Under the pieces are notes generated by a model. It worked only from the letters and a program-made list of their open reading frames with translations. It did no database searches and was not told the DNA's origin. From assembly GCA_035624455.1 (NCBI GenBank), contig DASPRM010000153.1:36988-100987 (forward strand): DNA of 64,000 nucleotides, written 5' to 3'. Shown one piece after another: positions 18,364 to 27,237 of the stretch. A program made the translations under genes and the position numbers. Every line of letters starts with the position of its first letter. Positions within the stretch are counted from its first letter, which is position 1. Source of the DNA: Terriglobales bacterium (lineage in GTDB: Bacteria; Acidobacteriota; Terriglobia; Terriglobales; Acidobacteriaceae).

Positions 18364-19392
18364 ATGGCTACACTTCCCCTCGTCCTTAAACCCTCAATGA
18401 AAGAATCGCAACCGCAAGGTCTGGTGGGAATTGCGCGTCTGGCGGCACAGGGTGAGTCGATTCGTGAGGGGCATGATGTCGAATACTTCACCATCGATAC
18501 GCGGTCTATCCTGAATCGCTGCAGCGCACCCTACATGCCGTTCAAGTGGACCATCAACCCCTACCGCGGGTGCGAATTTGCCTGCAAGTACTGCTATGCG
18601 CGCTACACGCATGAGTTCATGGAGATGCGTAACGGCGAAGACTTCGAACGCAAAATCTATGTTAAGCAGAACGTGGCGGCACAGCTTCGGCGCGACCTGA
18701 AGAAGACCAAGCCCGGCGAGATGATCGCCATCGGCACGGCCACTGATCCCTACCAGCCCGCGGAGCGCCGGTATCAGGTGACGCGGGCGATCCTGGAAGA
18801 ATTCGCTCATCATCTGGGGCTGGAGATCGGTATTGTGACCAAATCAAACCTGGTTCTGCGCGATGTGGATGTGCTGCGGCGAATCGCGGAACATAACCAG
18901 ATATCCGTAAACATCACCATCACCACGCTTGACACGCAGCTGGCGCGAATTTTGGAACCACGCGCTCCGCGTCCCGACCTGCGGCTGGAGGCGGTGAGGA
19001 CGCTCAGCCGCTACGGCCTCGAGACCGGAATCAGTTGTGCGCCGGTCATTCCGGGGATCACGGACAGCATGCGCAATCTCGCTCCGCTGGTAGCCGCAGC
19101 CAAAGAAGCCGGTGCCAGGCACATCTTCGCTAATCCGCTGTTTCTGAAGCCGTGCTCGGCGGCAGTCTTCCTGCCGTTCCTGGAGAGAGAATTCCCGCAG
19201 CTAGTGGAAAGCTATCGCAAGCGATATCAGGAGCGGGCATTCGTTCCCACGGCCTATCGCAAGCGAATATCGCAGATGATGTCGGCACTGAAGAAGAAAC
19301 ATGGGATGCTCTTACGAAGCGAACGCCTTGCGGAGCTAGAAGCGGAAACATCTTTGCCGGCATTGCCGGAGCAGATAGGCCTGTTCGGGTGA
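18364..19392 (+). CDS. Radical SAM protein, Rv2578c / spore photolyase-like family
   Basis: A 342-residue radical SAM enzyme of COG1533. The cluster ligands are Cys70, Cys74 and Cys77 in a C-x3-C-x2-C motif (CEFACKYCYAR). Downstream are IAIGTATDPYQPAERRY near 122 and VTKSNLVLRDVD near 160, both typical of Rv2578c-family proteins related to spore photoproduct lyase. The length agrees with that family. The reaction of this branch is unknown; there is no sign of a full photoproduct lyase C terminus. It stands alone, with its own promoter, and is convergent with the WD40 gene. Confidence 0.85.
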   Translation: MATLPLVLKPSMKESQPQGLVGIARLAAQGESIREGHDVEYFTIDTRSILNRCSAPYMPFKWTINPYRGCEFACKYCYARYTHEFMEMRNGEDFERKIYVKQNVAAQLRRDLKKTKPGEMIAIGTATDPYQPAERRYQVTRAILEEFAHHLGLEIGIVTKSNLVLRDVDVLRRIAEHNQISVNITITTLDTQLARILEPRAPRPDLRLEAVRTLSRYGLETGISCAPVIPGITDSMRNLAPLVAAAKEAGARHIFANPLFLKPCSAAVFLPFLEREFPQLVESYRKRYQERAFVPTAYRKRISQMMSALKKKHGMLLRSERLAELEAETSLPALPEQIGLFG

Positions 19393-19468
19393 GGAGAGTA
19401 GTCAGCACTCTGCATCAGTCAGAAGTCAGACTTGTTTAGAAAGGACAAGGTCATGAACCGTTCGGCGA

Positions 19469-20443
19469 CTATTCCCAGCGCCAGAGTTCGAGAGTGTTGT
19501 CCTTTGCAGTGGCAACCCAGATCTGATCCTTCGCAACGCCGCAACCAATCACTCCTTTGCCGTCGGAGATGACTTGAGACTTTTCCGTCGCAATGTCCCA
19601 ATAAAGGATCGGCATCGGCTTAGTCAGACCGGTGGCATCGAAATAGGTCACGATGAGATGCTTTCCATCCGGCGCAGCCGTAATCGAGTCAACTACGCCG
19701 GGATGAGAGCCGAGTTTTCGTTTCGTTTTTCCTGTAGCTGGATCGAAGAACAGGATCGCCGGGTCTGCGCCTCCGACGACGGCGTAGTGGCCATCAGGGA
19801 TGAAGGCCGTGCCAAACGATTCGAGCAGCAGATCCCGATTGCTCGCCAATTTCTTTCCCGAGTTCACGTCATAGAGGCGCACGACGGTATCGCCGTCCGC
19901 AGTCAGGAGGAGGTGCGCGTCGGAACTGAAAGCCGCCGACGTCAGCCCGCCGAATTCAGGATGAGTGGTAAGGCGCAGGGCCGGTTCACTTGCGGTATCC
20001 CAGACTCGACCGGGAAGATCACCGGCCCCGACCGCGAGTTTGCTTCCGTCAGCGGAGAGCACTAGGGTATCGATTCCCTTTTCCGCAGCTGTCCACTTCT
20101 TCGCCACTGAGCCACTCCTGCTGTCTATTAAGCTGACGGCTCCAGCGCGATCTCCGACCGCCAGCCAGCGGCCATCTCCGGAATAGGCAAAGGCGGTGAT
20201 GCGGCGCTTATCCTGCGCATCGACAGCAAGCAGAACTTGCCCGGAAGGCAGATTGATGAGCCGAAGCTTGTCGTCTCCGGCAAGCACGGCGACCTGCTGC
20301 CCGCTTGGCGAGAACTGCACACTGCGCGGAGTGGCAGGCAGGGTAACTCGGGTTGCGCGACGAAGATTTTGCGCCCCGGCGGTCATCGCGAGAGCGACAG
20401 CAAATATCAGCAGGATATTTCGCATGCGAAAGCTGTCAGTCAT
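19469..20443 (-). CDS. Exported WD40 beta-propeller protein
   Basis: A 324-residue secreted protein. The signal peptide is residues about 7-25 (MRNILLIFAVALAMTAGAQ in frame). The rest is about six to seven WD40-type blades with recurring patterns such as VQFSPSGQQVAVLAGDDKLR, FAYSGDGRWLAVGD, LVLSADGSKLAVGAGD and VWDTASE. No enzyme motif is seen; it is likely a periplasmic scaffold or sensor. The gene starts five bases after the stop of the intradiol dioxygenase gene, so the two are probably one operon. A GTG immediately before the chosen ATG could also be used; GAAGG lies upstream. Confidence 0.78.
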   Translation of the reverse strand: MTDSFRMRNILLIFAVALAMTAGAQNLRRATRVTLPATPRSVQFSPSGQQVAVLAGDDKLRLINLPSGQVLLAVDAQDKRRITAFAYSGDGRWLAVGDRAGAVSLIDSRSGSVAKKWTAAEKGIDTLVLSADGSKLAVGAGDLPGRVWDTASEPALRLTTHPEFGGLTSAAFSSDAHLLLTADGDTVVRLYDVNSGKKLASNRDLLLESFGTAFIPDGHYAVVGGADPAILFFDPATGKTKRKLGSHPGVVDSITAAPDGKHLIVTYFDATGLTKPMPILYWDIATEKSQVISDGKGVIGCGVAKDQIWVATAKDNTLELWRWE

Positions 20444-20448
20444 CACTG

Positions 20449-21087
20449 CTATGCCTTCTCCAGAACTAGTTCGAAATGCACCGAGGCATGCACATCCTTG
20501 GGATCGCCCACGAGCATCACTGGACGGACCAATTCGCGGCTGCTGATCAGAGGATCGCGGTTGTAGTTCTTCGCCGGATCACCTTCGAACACGGGATCGG
20601 TTGCGAAGTAGAGCTGAGTGATGAGCGGCTTGTGTCCGGGAGCCGTGATCAGGTAATGGACGTGCTGGCAAACGCGGTCGGGATAATGTCCGGGAATGAC
20701 CGACTCGGCCGCGTAAGCTCCTTTGGAATCGGAGTGCAGAACCGCGCGGTAGCGGTAGCCTTCCAGATCGTAGTGACCAAGATGATCGGTTTGCCAAAGT
20801 TCCAGAGTCGCATCGGGCAGGACCTCGCCGCGCATGTTGTACACCACCCCGGAAATTGAGAGCGGCATGCCGGGGTCTCCGGGATGCCGCATTTCGCCCG
20901 TATTGGGCGCCAGTCGCTTATAAAACGGACCCAATTCGCAGGCTGGCGTTGGAGACAGATTTCGTTCGTGTTGTTCCCACGCGGCTGCTGCGAGCGACGG
21001 CGTCAGCGAACCAGCCAGAGTCACGGCTCCAAAGGCAATGCAGCGTTCCAGCACTTCACGCCGGCTGAGCGAGAATTTGCCGATCAT
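20449..21087 (-). CDS. Tat-exported intradiol ring-cleavage dioxygenase
   Basis: A 212-residue protein of the catechol/protocatechuate intradiol dioxygenase family. The N terminus carries a twin-arginine signal (LSRREVLERC, then a hydrophobic stretch to about residue 34). The Fe(III) ligands are all present: the tyrosines of GHYDLEGYRYRAVLHSD and HYPDRVCQHVHY and the two histidines of the latter. The PACELGPFYKR start of the mature part is typical of the family. Exported forms are known in several bacteria and may act on extracellular phenolics or lignin fragments; the substrate here is unknown. It is followed by the WD40 gene in the same direction. Confidence 0.86.
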   Translation of the reverse strand: MIGKFSLSRREVLERCIAFGAVTLAGSLTPSLAAAAWEQHERNLSPTPACELGPFYKRLAPNTGEMRHPGDPGMPLSISGVVYNMRGEVLPDATLELWQTDHLGHYDLEGYRYRAVLHSDSKGAYAAESVIPGHYPDRVCQHVHYLITAPGHKPLITQLYFATDPVFEGDPAKNYNRDPLISSRELVRPVMLVGDPKDVHASVHFELVLEKA

Positions 21088-21149
21088 TCTTCACCCCACT
21101 AAGCGGGGGGATTGTAGATGATCTGGTCCGTGGTATCCAGCGCTAAGCA

Positions 21150-21512
21150 CTAGCGCGAACGACGTCTTCTGCCAACCATGCTTCCCAGGAAAACGCCAAC
21201 GGCTGCCGCCAACGCCAGTTTCCTGCGACTTTGGATAGGGATAAACCGAGTGCCCTGGTTTGAGACTTCGATAACCCCAACGGGCACAGCTACAATGCCG
21301 CCCCCACCTCCGCCCCCCTCACGGCTGGCGTCTTGGTTGTTCGATTGACCATTGGGTGCCTGCCCGAATCCACCGCCGAAACCGTAACGTATGCGAGCGA
21401 CCGGAACAATGGTGCGGCCCTCGGCACTGATCGGTTCGCCATAGACGGTCTTGACGTGCGCTGAAGTGCGCAGAGTTTCCTGCAAAGACTGAAAATAGGA
21501 CTGGATTTCCAT
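21150..21512 (-). CDS. GerW/YtfJ-family protein
   Basis: A 120-residue protein with the family core TVYGEPISAEGRTIVPVARIRYGFGGGFG near the N terminus, a glycine-rich stretch (six glycines near 67-73) and VPVGVIEVSNQGTRFIPI. The C terminus has a short hydrophobic segment and a basic end, so it may be membrane-associated. In Firmicutes YtfJ/GerW is linked to spores, but homologues are common in non-spore formers with unknown function. CAGGAG precedes the ATG. It lies 48 bases downstream of the EcsC-family gene. Confidence 0.8.
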   Translation of the reverse strand: MEIQSYFQSLQETLRTSAHVKTVYGEPISAEGRTIVPVARIRYGFGGGFGQAPNGQSNNQDASREGGGGGGGIVAVPVGVIEVSNQGTRFIPIQSRRKLALAAAVGVFLGSMVGRRRRSR

Positions 21513-21560
21513 GACGGACTCCTGAAAACAAAAGTCAGGAGTATGAAGAGGGAATAGCCT

Positions 21561-22256
21561 TTACGGTTGCAAGGTGAGCGGAGAATTCACACCTTCTAGT
21601 TCAACAGCGCGCATGCGCTCGCGCATCGCGAGATGCTTCTGGCGGAAGTGACGCATGGCACGTTCTCCCCAGACACGAACGAAGTAGTAGTTGAGGCCTG
21701 CACCGATAATGGAGCTGGCAAATGGAATTAGACGCGCAGACCACTTTTCAACGAATTCCGTGCTGGCGCGGGCAGCGATTCGTTGGATCACTTTGGGCAC
21801 AAAACGATTGACCACCTCCTTTTCCAGCAACTCACGGCTGATGTCCACACCGGCGGCGCTGGCAGCGGCGATCCAGAGCTCCGCCACTTCTTCATCGGTA
21901 TTGAACTGGAAGCCGTAGGTCAGGCTGAGCTTCTCGATCATGCGCAGAGTGATGACCGCGAGGATGCCAAGATCGGGCACCAGGGTCAGAATTCCACCCA
22001 ATCCAAAACCCGCGCCTTCAGCAGCCGCGATTTTCATGCTGGCGCGAATGGTTCCTGCCGAGATATTGTCGAGCTGATCCAGGGGAACAGAAAAGAGTCC
22101 CTGAAAAGTGGTGACTGGCACGCCATGAGCGGCCTGCAAGTGCCAGAGATAATGCTGAGGGTCGACTTTGACGGTCTCGTAAGCTTGCTGAAATCCACGT
22201 TTGAGCACAGCTTCGATACGCGAGGTCAGCCAGGGATGCTTCAGTGGTTCGGCCAT
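21561..22256 (-). CDS. EcsC-family protein
   Basis: A 231-residue protein matching the EcsC family, with AAEGAGFGLGGILTLVPDLGILAVITLRMIEKLSLTYGF as the core (about 75-115) and FASSIIGAGLNYYFVRVWGERAMRHF near the end. Two or three stretches are hydrophobic enough to be membrane-associated. EcsC proteins accompany ABC transporters in Bacillus but are widespread orphans with unknown function. Here the neighbour is a GerW-family gene on the same strand, and an operon is likely. Confidence 0.8.
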   Translation of the reverse strand: MAEPLKHPWLTSRIEAVLKRGFQQAYETVKVDPQHYLWHLQAAHGVPVTTFQGLFSVPLDQLDNISAGTIRASMKIAAAEGAGFGLGGILTLVPDLGILAVITLRMIEKLSLTYGFQFNTDEEVAELWIAAASAAGVDISRELLEKEVVNRFVPKVIQRIAARASTEFVEKWSARLIPFASSIIGAGLNYYFVRVWGERAMRHFRQKHLAMRERMRAVELEGVNSPLTLQP

Positions 22257-22320
22257 GAGACGACTCCAGTTTAACTCACACCGGCAGCCTAGCCGTTTGA
22301 GAAATAGCGGGTTCGCTCAC

Positions 22321-23799
22321 CTATAGGGTACGGAGAATTTTTGACAAGCGACGTACGCCCTCCTGAATCTCATTCGGACCACAGGCTGCGTAGCCCAGAA
22401 TCAAACCAGGACGCGGCGCGGGCCGCAGGTAACAGATCGAGAGGGGCATTACCGAAAGTCTTTCCCGCGCCGCCGCCTCAGAAACGGCCACGTCCTGAAA
22501 TCGTCTCGGAAGCAAACCTACAAGGTGCATGCCTGCGTCGGCTTTGAGGATTTCCAGCAGACCGTCGAGTTCCTTGCCCAGGGCATCAACCAGTGCATTG
22601 CGCCGCTGCAGGTAAAGCATCCGCATTTTGCGGAGGTGCCGTGCAAAATGACCTTGTGTGATGAATTCCGCAAGAACGGCCTGGTAAACAGTGGAGGTAA
22701 ACAGGTCGCTGGCCTCGCGCGCGGCAATGAATGCGGGCACGACGTCTTTGGGAATAACAAGATACCCCAGGCGGAGAGCAGGAAACAGTACCTTGCTAAA
22801 AGTTCCGATGTAGATGACTCGCTGACTGAAATCCATTCCCTGTAGAGCGGCAATAGGGCGGCTGGAGAAACGAAACTCGCTGTCATAGTCATCCTCAAGA
22901 ATCCAGGAGCCGCTACGAGTTGCCCAGTTCAAGAGTTCCAGCCGGCGGGCTGCGCTCATCGTCATCCCCAGGGGATATTGATGTGAAGGAGTCACGTAAA
23001 CGGCCCGCGGATTCCTGCAACCCCGTATGCCGGCGGCGACATTCAAGCCTTCTTCATCGACCGGAACCGGAACAAGGCGAGCACCTGCGCTTGCCAGCGC
23101 CAGCCGGGCCCCGCGGTAGCCGGGCTCTTCCATCCACACGGAAACGCCAGCGTTGAGGAGAACGCGAGATGCGAGTTGCAGACCCTGCTGCGATCCGGTT
23201 ACCACCATAATCTGGCTCGGATCACAACGCACAGACCGTGAGGTCGCCAGGTACTCGGCAATCGCTTTGCGGAATGGAAGGTAGCCCAGCGGATTGCTGT
23301 AATCGAAGAGACTCAGGGAAATTTTTCGCGCGTGCCGCGCAACCAGGCGACCCCAGTCTTCGAACGGAAATTGATGCCACTCGGGCAAACTGACCCGAAA
23401 TGCGCCACGAATGGGTGCCCATGGTTGTGCTCCTGCCGAAAGCAGAGTTTTGGCGTAGCTGGAAATTTTGCGTGCCGACCGCCTGGCAGAAATTGGCGAA
23501 TGCACGCGCTGAGGGCGCGACAGATCATCGGGAAGGGAGCACGCGACGAAGGTCCCTGCGCCCACACGGCTATCGATGTAGCCTTCGGCAAGCAACTGCT
23601 CAAAAGCATTAAGGATCGGGATCCGCGAGACGTTCAGTTCCGCGGCCAGGGCCCGAGTAGAAGGGAGCCGTGTTCCCGGACGCAGCTGCCGATTGAGGAT
23701 CGCCTCACGATACCACTCGTAAAGCTGACGATGGAGGGGCGCAGGCGAATTAGGGTCCAGCGCGGTCGGGGCGAACAGCAGCAAAGGTGCGCGCTTCAT
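22321..23799 (-). CDS. MocR-family regulator (GntR HTH fused to aminotransferase domain)
   Basis: A 492-residue transcription factor. Residues about 20-85 form a GntR winged helix-turn-helix (LHRQLYEWYREAILNRQLRPG, then LPSTRALAAELNVSRIPI), and about 130-490 a fold-type I aminotransferase-like domain with VVTGSQQGLQLASRVLL, EPGYRGARLAL and the PLP-lysine region YIGTFSKVLFPALRLGY. Such proteins bind PLP and sense vitamin B6, GABA or amino acids. It has its own promoter with an internal palindrome, suggesting autoregulation. The ATG lacks a ribosome site. The target gene is not evident; the region beyond it holds only a doubtful reading frame. Confidence 0.9.
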   Translation of the reverse strand: MKRAPLLLFAPTALDPNSPAPLHRQLYEWYREAILNRQLRPGTRLPSTRALAAELNVSRIPILNAFEQLLAEGYIDSRVGAGTFVACSLPDDLSRPQRVHSPISARRSARKISSYAKTLLSAGAQPWAPIRGAFRVSLPEWHQFPFEDWGRLVARHARKISLSLFDYSNPLGYLPFRKAIAEYLATSRSVRCDPSQIMVVTGSQQGLQLASRVLLNAGVSVWMEEPGYRGARLALASAGARLVPVPVDEEGLNVAAGIRGCRNPRAVYVTPSHQYPLGMTMSAARRLELLNWATRSGSWILEDDYDSEFRFSSRPIAALQGMDFSQRVIYIGTFSKVLFPALRLGYLVIPKDVVPAFIAAREASDLFTSTVYQAVLAEFITQGHFARHLRKMRMLYLQRRNALVDALGKELDGLLEILKADAGMHLVGLLPRRFQDVAVSEAAARERLSVMPLSICYLRPAPRPGLILGYAACGPNEIQEGVRRLSKILRTL

Positions 23800-23807
23800 G
23801 GGGGGTG

Positions 23808-23836
23808 AGCATAATGGTAATACCAGAGTTCGTCAA
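23808..23836 (-). promoter_or_regulatory. Promoter with palindromic operator of the MocR gene
   Basis: On the minus strand TTGACG (23831-23836) and TATGCT (23808-23813) are 17 bases apart. Within the spacer TGGTATTACCA (23815-23825) is a perfect inverted repeat. The -10 is 8 bases from the ATG, so transcripts would be leaderless or nearly so. Confidence 0.6.
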
Positions 23837-24260
23837 AATGGCTATTGATCAAGTCCATTATGGGCGGTATCTCTAGGCTTGGTGATGGTTAGCCATGCTT
23901 CCAGCCAACCTTCGCAATTGGGAGCGACAGAAGTGACGGGACTCAAGTGGGTCTGCGTGGGGTTTGTTTTCTTGTTTCTCATGGCTCTTGCCGATGCCAC
24001 CGGCATGGTGCCACGTGAAATGAACCGGCTCAGGCGACCCTCGCTTCGAAATGTCAAGGACTCCAAAGCTGTTGGGGCGCCGCTTTCTTCCGATCGTGAA
24101 TTGATGTTTTCTGGTTTGCTTCGCGTACGGCTCTAACCAATCTAATACGTGCAACTTCAACGCTGCCTCTGTTGCCGGAGAAGGCTTTCCAACATCCCCG
24201 AAACGCGAGCCCGCAATAGCAATCCGCACCGTTCAGTGAACTAATGTAAATTGGGCGGGT
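23837..24260. other. Intergenic region between MocR gene and proS
   Basis: This 424-base stretch has no convincing gene. A plus-strand reading frame from about 23885 to 24136 would encode one hydrophobic segment and a basic tail but lacks a ribosome site and any family I recognise; it could be a remnant of a membrane protein. TTGATCAA at 23844-23851 is a short palindrome near the MocR operator. Confidence 0.4.
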
Positions 24261-25703
24261 ATGGCACAAACCCCAATTACTGGCCGCAGCGAGGATTTTG
24301 CCGCGTGGTATCAGGATGTAGTTCTCGCCGGAGACATGGCCGAACCGGCCGAGATCGTCAAAGGCTGCATGGTGATCAAGGCCAACGGCTACGCCGTGTG
24401 GGAGGCGTTGCAGCGAGAACTGGATCAGCGCTTCAAGGCTGCCGGACACGAGAATCTCTATTTTCCGCTGCTCATTCCGCAGAGCTTCCTGAAGAAAGAA
24501 GCCGAGCACGTCGAGGGCTTCGCGCCCGAGCTTGCTGTGGTGACGATCGCCGGCGGCAAGGAACTGGAAGAGCCCTACGTGATCCGGCCGACCTCGGAGA
24601 CGATCATTGGCCATTTCTTTGCCAAATGGATTCGCAGCTGGCGCGACCTGCCCCTGCTGATCAATCAGTGGGCCAATGTGATGCGCTGGGAATTGCGAAC
24701 CCGCATGTTTCTGCGCACAACCGAATTTCTCTGGCAGGAAGGGCACACTGCCCACTCGACGCACGAGGAAGCGCTCGAAGAGGTATTGCGAATCCTGGAT
24801 ATTTACGCAGAAGTCGCCGAACAGGTGGCGGCGATGCCGGTAATCAAGGGCATCAAGACCTCGGCCGAAAAATTCGCAGGGGCGCTGCGCAGCTACTCCA
24901 TCGAAGCCATGATGCAGAACGGGCTGGCGCTGCAGGCGGGCACCAGCCACGACCTGGGGCAGAATTTCGGGAAAGCTTTCAACGTGCAGTTTCAAAACAA
25001 GGACGGCCAGCTGGATTACGTCTGGCAAACCAGTTGGGGCGTCAGCACGCGCATGGTGGGCGGGCTGATCATGACCCACTCCGACGACAAGGGGCTGGTT
25101 CTTCCGCCGAGAGTTGCGCCGGTCAAAACCATCGTGGTGCCCATCTATCGCAAAGATGAAGAACGGGCACGCGTGCTGGAGACAGCGCACAAATTGGCTA
25201 TCGATCTCGGCGCCAAGGTGGATGGGCGCGAGGAGCACTCTCCGGGAGCGAAATTCTTTCATTGGGAGCGACGAGGCGTCCCGCTGGTGATGGAGCTGGG
25301 GCCACGCGACCTGGCCTCGGGCAATGTGGTGCTGAAGCGGCGGGATACGGGAGAGAAGGAGACAGTTTCGCAGACTGGGGTCAAGGAGCGGGTTTCGGTG
25401 GCGTTGGAGGCGATGCAGAAGGCGCTCTACGATCGCGCGCGAGAGCGGATGAAGCAGAACACGGTGCTGGCCAACTCGATTGAGGAAGTGGAGGAGATTC
25501 TGAACCCAGTGACAGCGGAGAAGGGGGGCGGGAAGTTCGTGATGGCTCACCTGAAGGACGACCCGGCCTGTGATGCGCGGTTGAAGGAATTCAAGGCGAC
25601 GGTGCGGAACATTCCTTTGGTCGATGAGTACGATGGCGCGGGCAAGTGCATAGTCACAGGTGAGAGGGTGGAGCGGCGAGTGGTGATCGCGAAGGCGTAC
25701 TAG
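24261..25703 (+). CDS. proS: Prolyl-tRNA synthetase, archaeal/eukaryotic type (ProS3)
   Basis: A 480-residue class II aminoacyl-tRNA synthetase charging tRNA-Pro. It has motif 1 near residue 75, motif 2 as [20 protein letters not shown] (about 150-172), and motif 3 as [14 protein letters not shown] (about 258-271). There is no editing insertion domain between motifs 2 and 3, and a C-terminal extension follows the anticodon-binding domain (from about 295), all features of the short archaeal-like form found in some bacteria. It starts ATG at 24261 with a weak GGGCGGG upstream. It is monocistronic here, although proS often clusters with rseP, whose operon lies 9 kb away. Confidence 0.95.
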   Translation: MAQTPITGRSEDFAAWYQDVVLAGDMAEPAEIVKGCMVIKANGYAVWEALQRELDQRFKAAGHENLYFPLLIPQSFLKKEAEHVEGFAPELAVVTIAGGKELEEPYVIRPTSETIIGHFFAKWIRSWRDLPLLINQWANVMRWELRTRMFLRTTEFLWQEGHTAHSTHEEALEEVLRILDIYAEVAEQVAAMPVIKGIKTSAEKFAGALRSYSIEAMMQNGLALQAGTSHDLGQNFGKAFNVQFQNKDGQLDYVWQTSWGVSTRMVGGLIMTHSDDKGLVLPPRVAPVKTIVVPIYRKDEERARVLETAHKLAIDLGAKVDGREEHSPGAKFFHWERRGVPLVMELGPRDLASGNVVLKRRDTGEKETVSQTGVKERVSVALEAMQKALYDRARERMKQNTVLANSIEEVEEILNPVTAEKGGGKFVMAHLKDDPACDARLKEFKATVRNIPLVDEYDGAGKCIVTGERVERRVVIAKAY

Positions 25704-25741
25704 TAAGTAAGAAGTCAGAAGTACGAAGTGAGAAGTAAGAC
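25702..25741 (+). repeat. Tandem heptamer patch AGTNNGA
   Basis: Just after the proS stop codon, five consecutive 7-base units from 25706 to 25740 follow AGTNNGA (AGTAAGA, AGTCAGA, AGTACGA, AGTGAGA, AGTAAGA). Similar patches occur at 27611, 50091 and 19417. Confidence 0.7.
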
Positions 25742-25843
25742 AGTGATTTGATCCCGGCTTCGCTACCGCTCAGGAACACGCCCAGTGTCGGTTGCAAGGA
25801 GGCTCTCTTGTGCGGTCAATCTGGATTCAACGGCTGCACGCAC

Positions 25844-26953
25844 TCAAGACCCTTCTTCGGCCGCATTACCCGGTTCGCGGTAGGGTGAAACGATCTGCAC
25901 TAGCTTGTCTGGACGCACAGTAGCTGCGGCCAGGTTGCGCTCCCAGCGGAGCGCCTCGCGAACGCCGGGTCGGAAGTTTGCGGCGAATTTGCCCACACGG
26001 ACCGACCCGCGTACCAGGTGGCCGACGGTGAGTGGCCCGGCCACTTTGCGGTGGCCGATCCAGTGGAGTGCGGAACTGATGGCGCATCCGCACCTGCTGC
26101 AGTCCGGATCGCCGCCAAAGATACACGGCTCCACGCGCGTCCGCAGATCGGCGGTGTAGTTCACCGACATCTTGGAAAAGATGCAGTCATCAGGGTCGCG
26201 AGGCGGAGCCAGCAAGGTGCGCGCGATCCCCTCATTGAAAAGGAACTTCGGGTAGCGACGGCGTAGTTCCGGCACCACACCGATGAGCCGATGGTAATGT
26301 TCGGGCCTCAGCATCTCTGCCGTATCCTCGCCCCTCTGAGGCGAATACGTGCTGACCCAGATGAAGTTCACCTCCGGACGTTCGCTCCAAAACCGTATGT
26401 ACTCTTCCACGTAACCGTCGCGCTCCATCATGGGCCGCGTGATGGTCCAGTGCACATTGACGTCGCAGCCCGCGATATTGCGCAGGATGCGCTCATAGGT
26501 TGCGGGCTTGCGGCGGACGTCGTGATGCTCGGGCAACCCGTCGACGGAGATAGTGACGCGGAAGTCTTTGAACTTCATCCAGCGCTTTGGAATAGGGATG
26601 ACAGCGCTCGTCACCAGCATCACGAAAGTCCCCAATGCGGTGATGCGCGGGATCATCGTCTCCAGTTCCCGGTGCCGCATCATGGGCTCTCCGCCGACGA
26701 GCGAGACATGCAGTGGCCGGTAGCGGCGGATCAAGTCCACAACCCGGTCCACTAGTTCGTCGCCCTTGAAGTCGCTAAGGTCGCGCAAGTTCGATTCCCC
26801 ACCGATGTGATTATCTCCGTAGGCGTAGCAACCGGGGCAGCTCAGGGGGCACTCGCGGGTGATCTCGATGGACATCAGCGGCGAGCGGCCCGTCAAAATT
26901 CCACCCCAACCTTTCAACAGGTGTATGGCTCTAAGGCTGCTTTTCTTTTCCAT
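25844..26953 (-). CDS. Radical SAM protein with C-terminal cysteine cluster
   Basis: A 369-residue radical SAM enzyme. The [4Fe-4S] ligands are the three cysteines of CPLSCPGCYAYGD (Cys35, Cys39, Cys42), with VGGEPMMRH as the SAM-binding GGE motif. Near the C terminus EPCIFGGDPDCSRCGCAI supplies four cysteines that could hold an auxiliary cluster, as in SPASM/Twitch proteins. Overall it resembles the hopanoid HpnH and MoaA-like group but I cannot place its reaction. The ATG at 26953 has AAGGAG 11 bases upstream; a TTG nine bases earlier is too close to that site. It is on its own on the minus strand. Confidence 0.82.
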   Translation of the reverse strand: MEKKSSLRAIHLLKGWGGILTGRSPLMSIEITRECPLSCPGCYAYGDNHIGGESNLRDLSDFKGDELVDRVVDLIRRYRPLHVSLVGGEPMMRHRELETMIPRITALGTFVMLVTSAVIPIPKRWMKFKDFRVTISVDGLPEHHDVRRKPATYERILRNIAGCDVNVHWTITRPMMERDGYVEEYIRFWSERPEVNFIWVSTYSPQRGEDTAEMLRPEHYHRLIGVVPELRRRYPKFLFNEGIARTLLAPPRDPDDCIFSKMSVNYTADLRTRVEPCIFGGDPDCSRCGCAISSALHWIGHRKVAGPLTVGHLVRGSVRVGKFAANFRPGVREALRWERNLAAATVRPDKLVQIVSPYREPGNAAEEGS

Positions 26954-27237
26954 GGGCAGCAATGCTCCTTGACCCGAGACTACTACTTTTTGACCTCAAG
27001 AACGGAAGACATTGTACAAGCATCCCGCGAAACCCAGTCTACCCATCGGATTCGCCTCGATTCGTGTCTTCTGTCCCCACTAGGTCGCATAGTTGGCGAT
27101 AAATCGCCGCTACACTCGTTGACCCACTATCGTTTCGACTCCCGCTTTCGGTTCCGTAATCGCTTCCGTCCGCTCTGTCGCTTCCCCTCTAAAGGGGCGA
27201 GGGAGCGTTTTGCCGTCGGTATCACCAACCAGACCCC

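Noticed and set aside
13767..19392. Full Nit1C nitrilase cluster (nitrilase, radical SAM, GNAT, AIR synthase, flavoprotein)
   Set aside because: The radical SAM gene here is of the Rv2578c type, separated by a terminator and an opposite-strand gene; no AIR synthase or flavoprotein is present.
24054..25550. Long reading frame of about 498 codons on the minus strand opposite proS
   Set aside because: It is antisense to the well supported proS gene and its translation (Arg, His and Leu rich) matches no family; GC-rich genes often give such shadows.
26954..27237. Gap of 284 bases between a radical SAM gene and the cupin gene
   Set aside because: I looked for tRNA, hairpins and small genes and saw nothing I could support.
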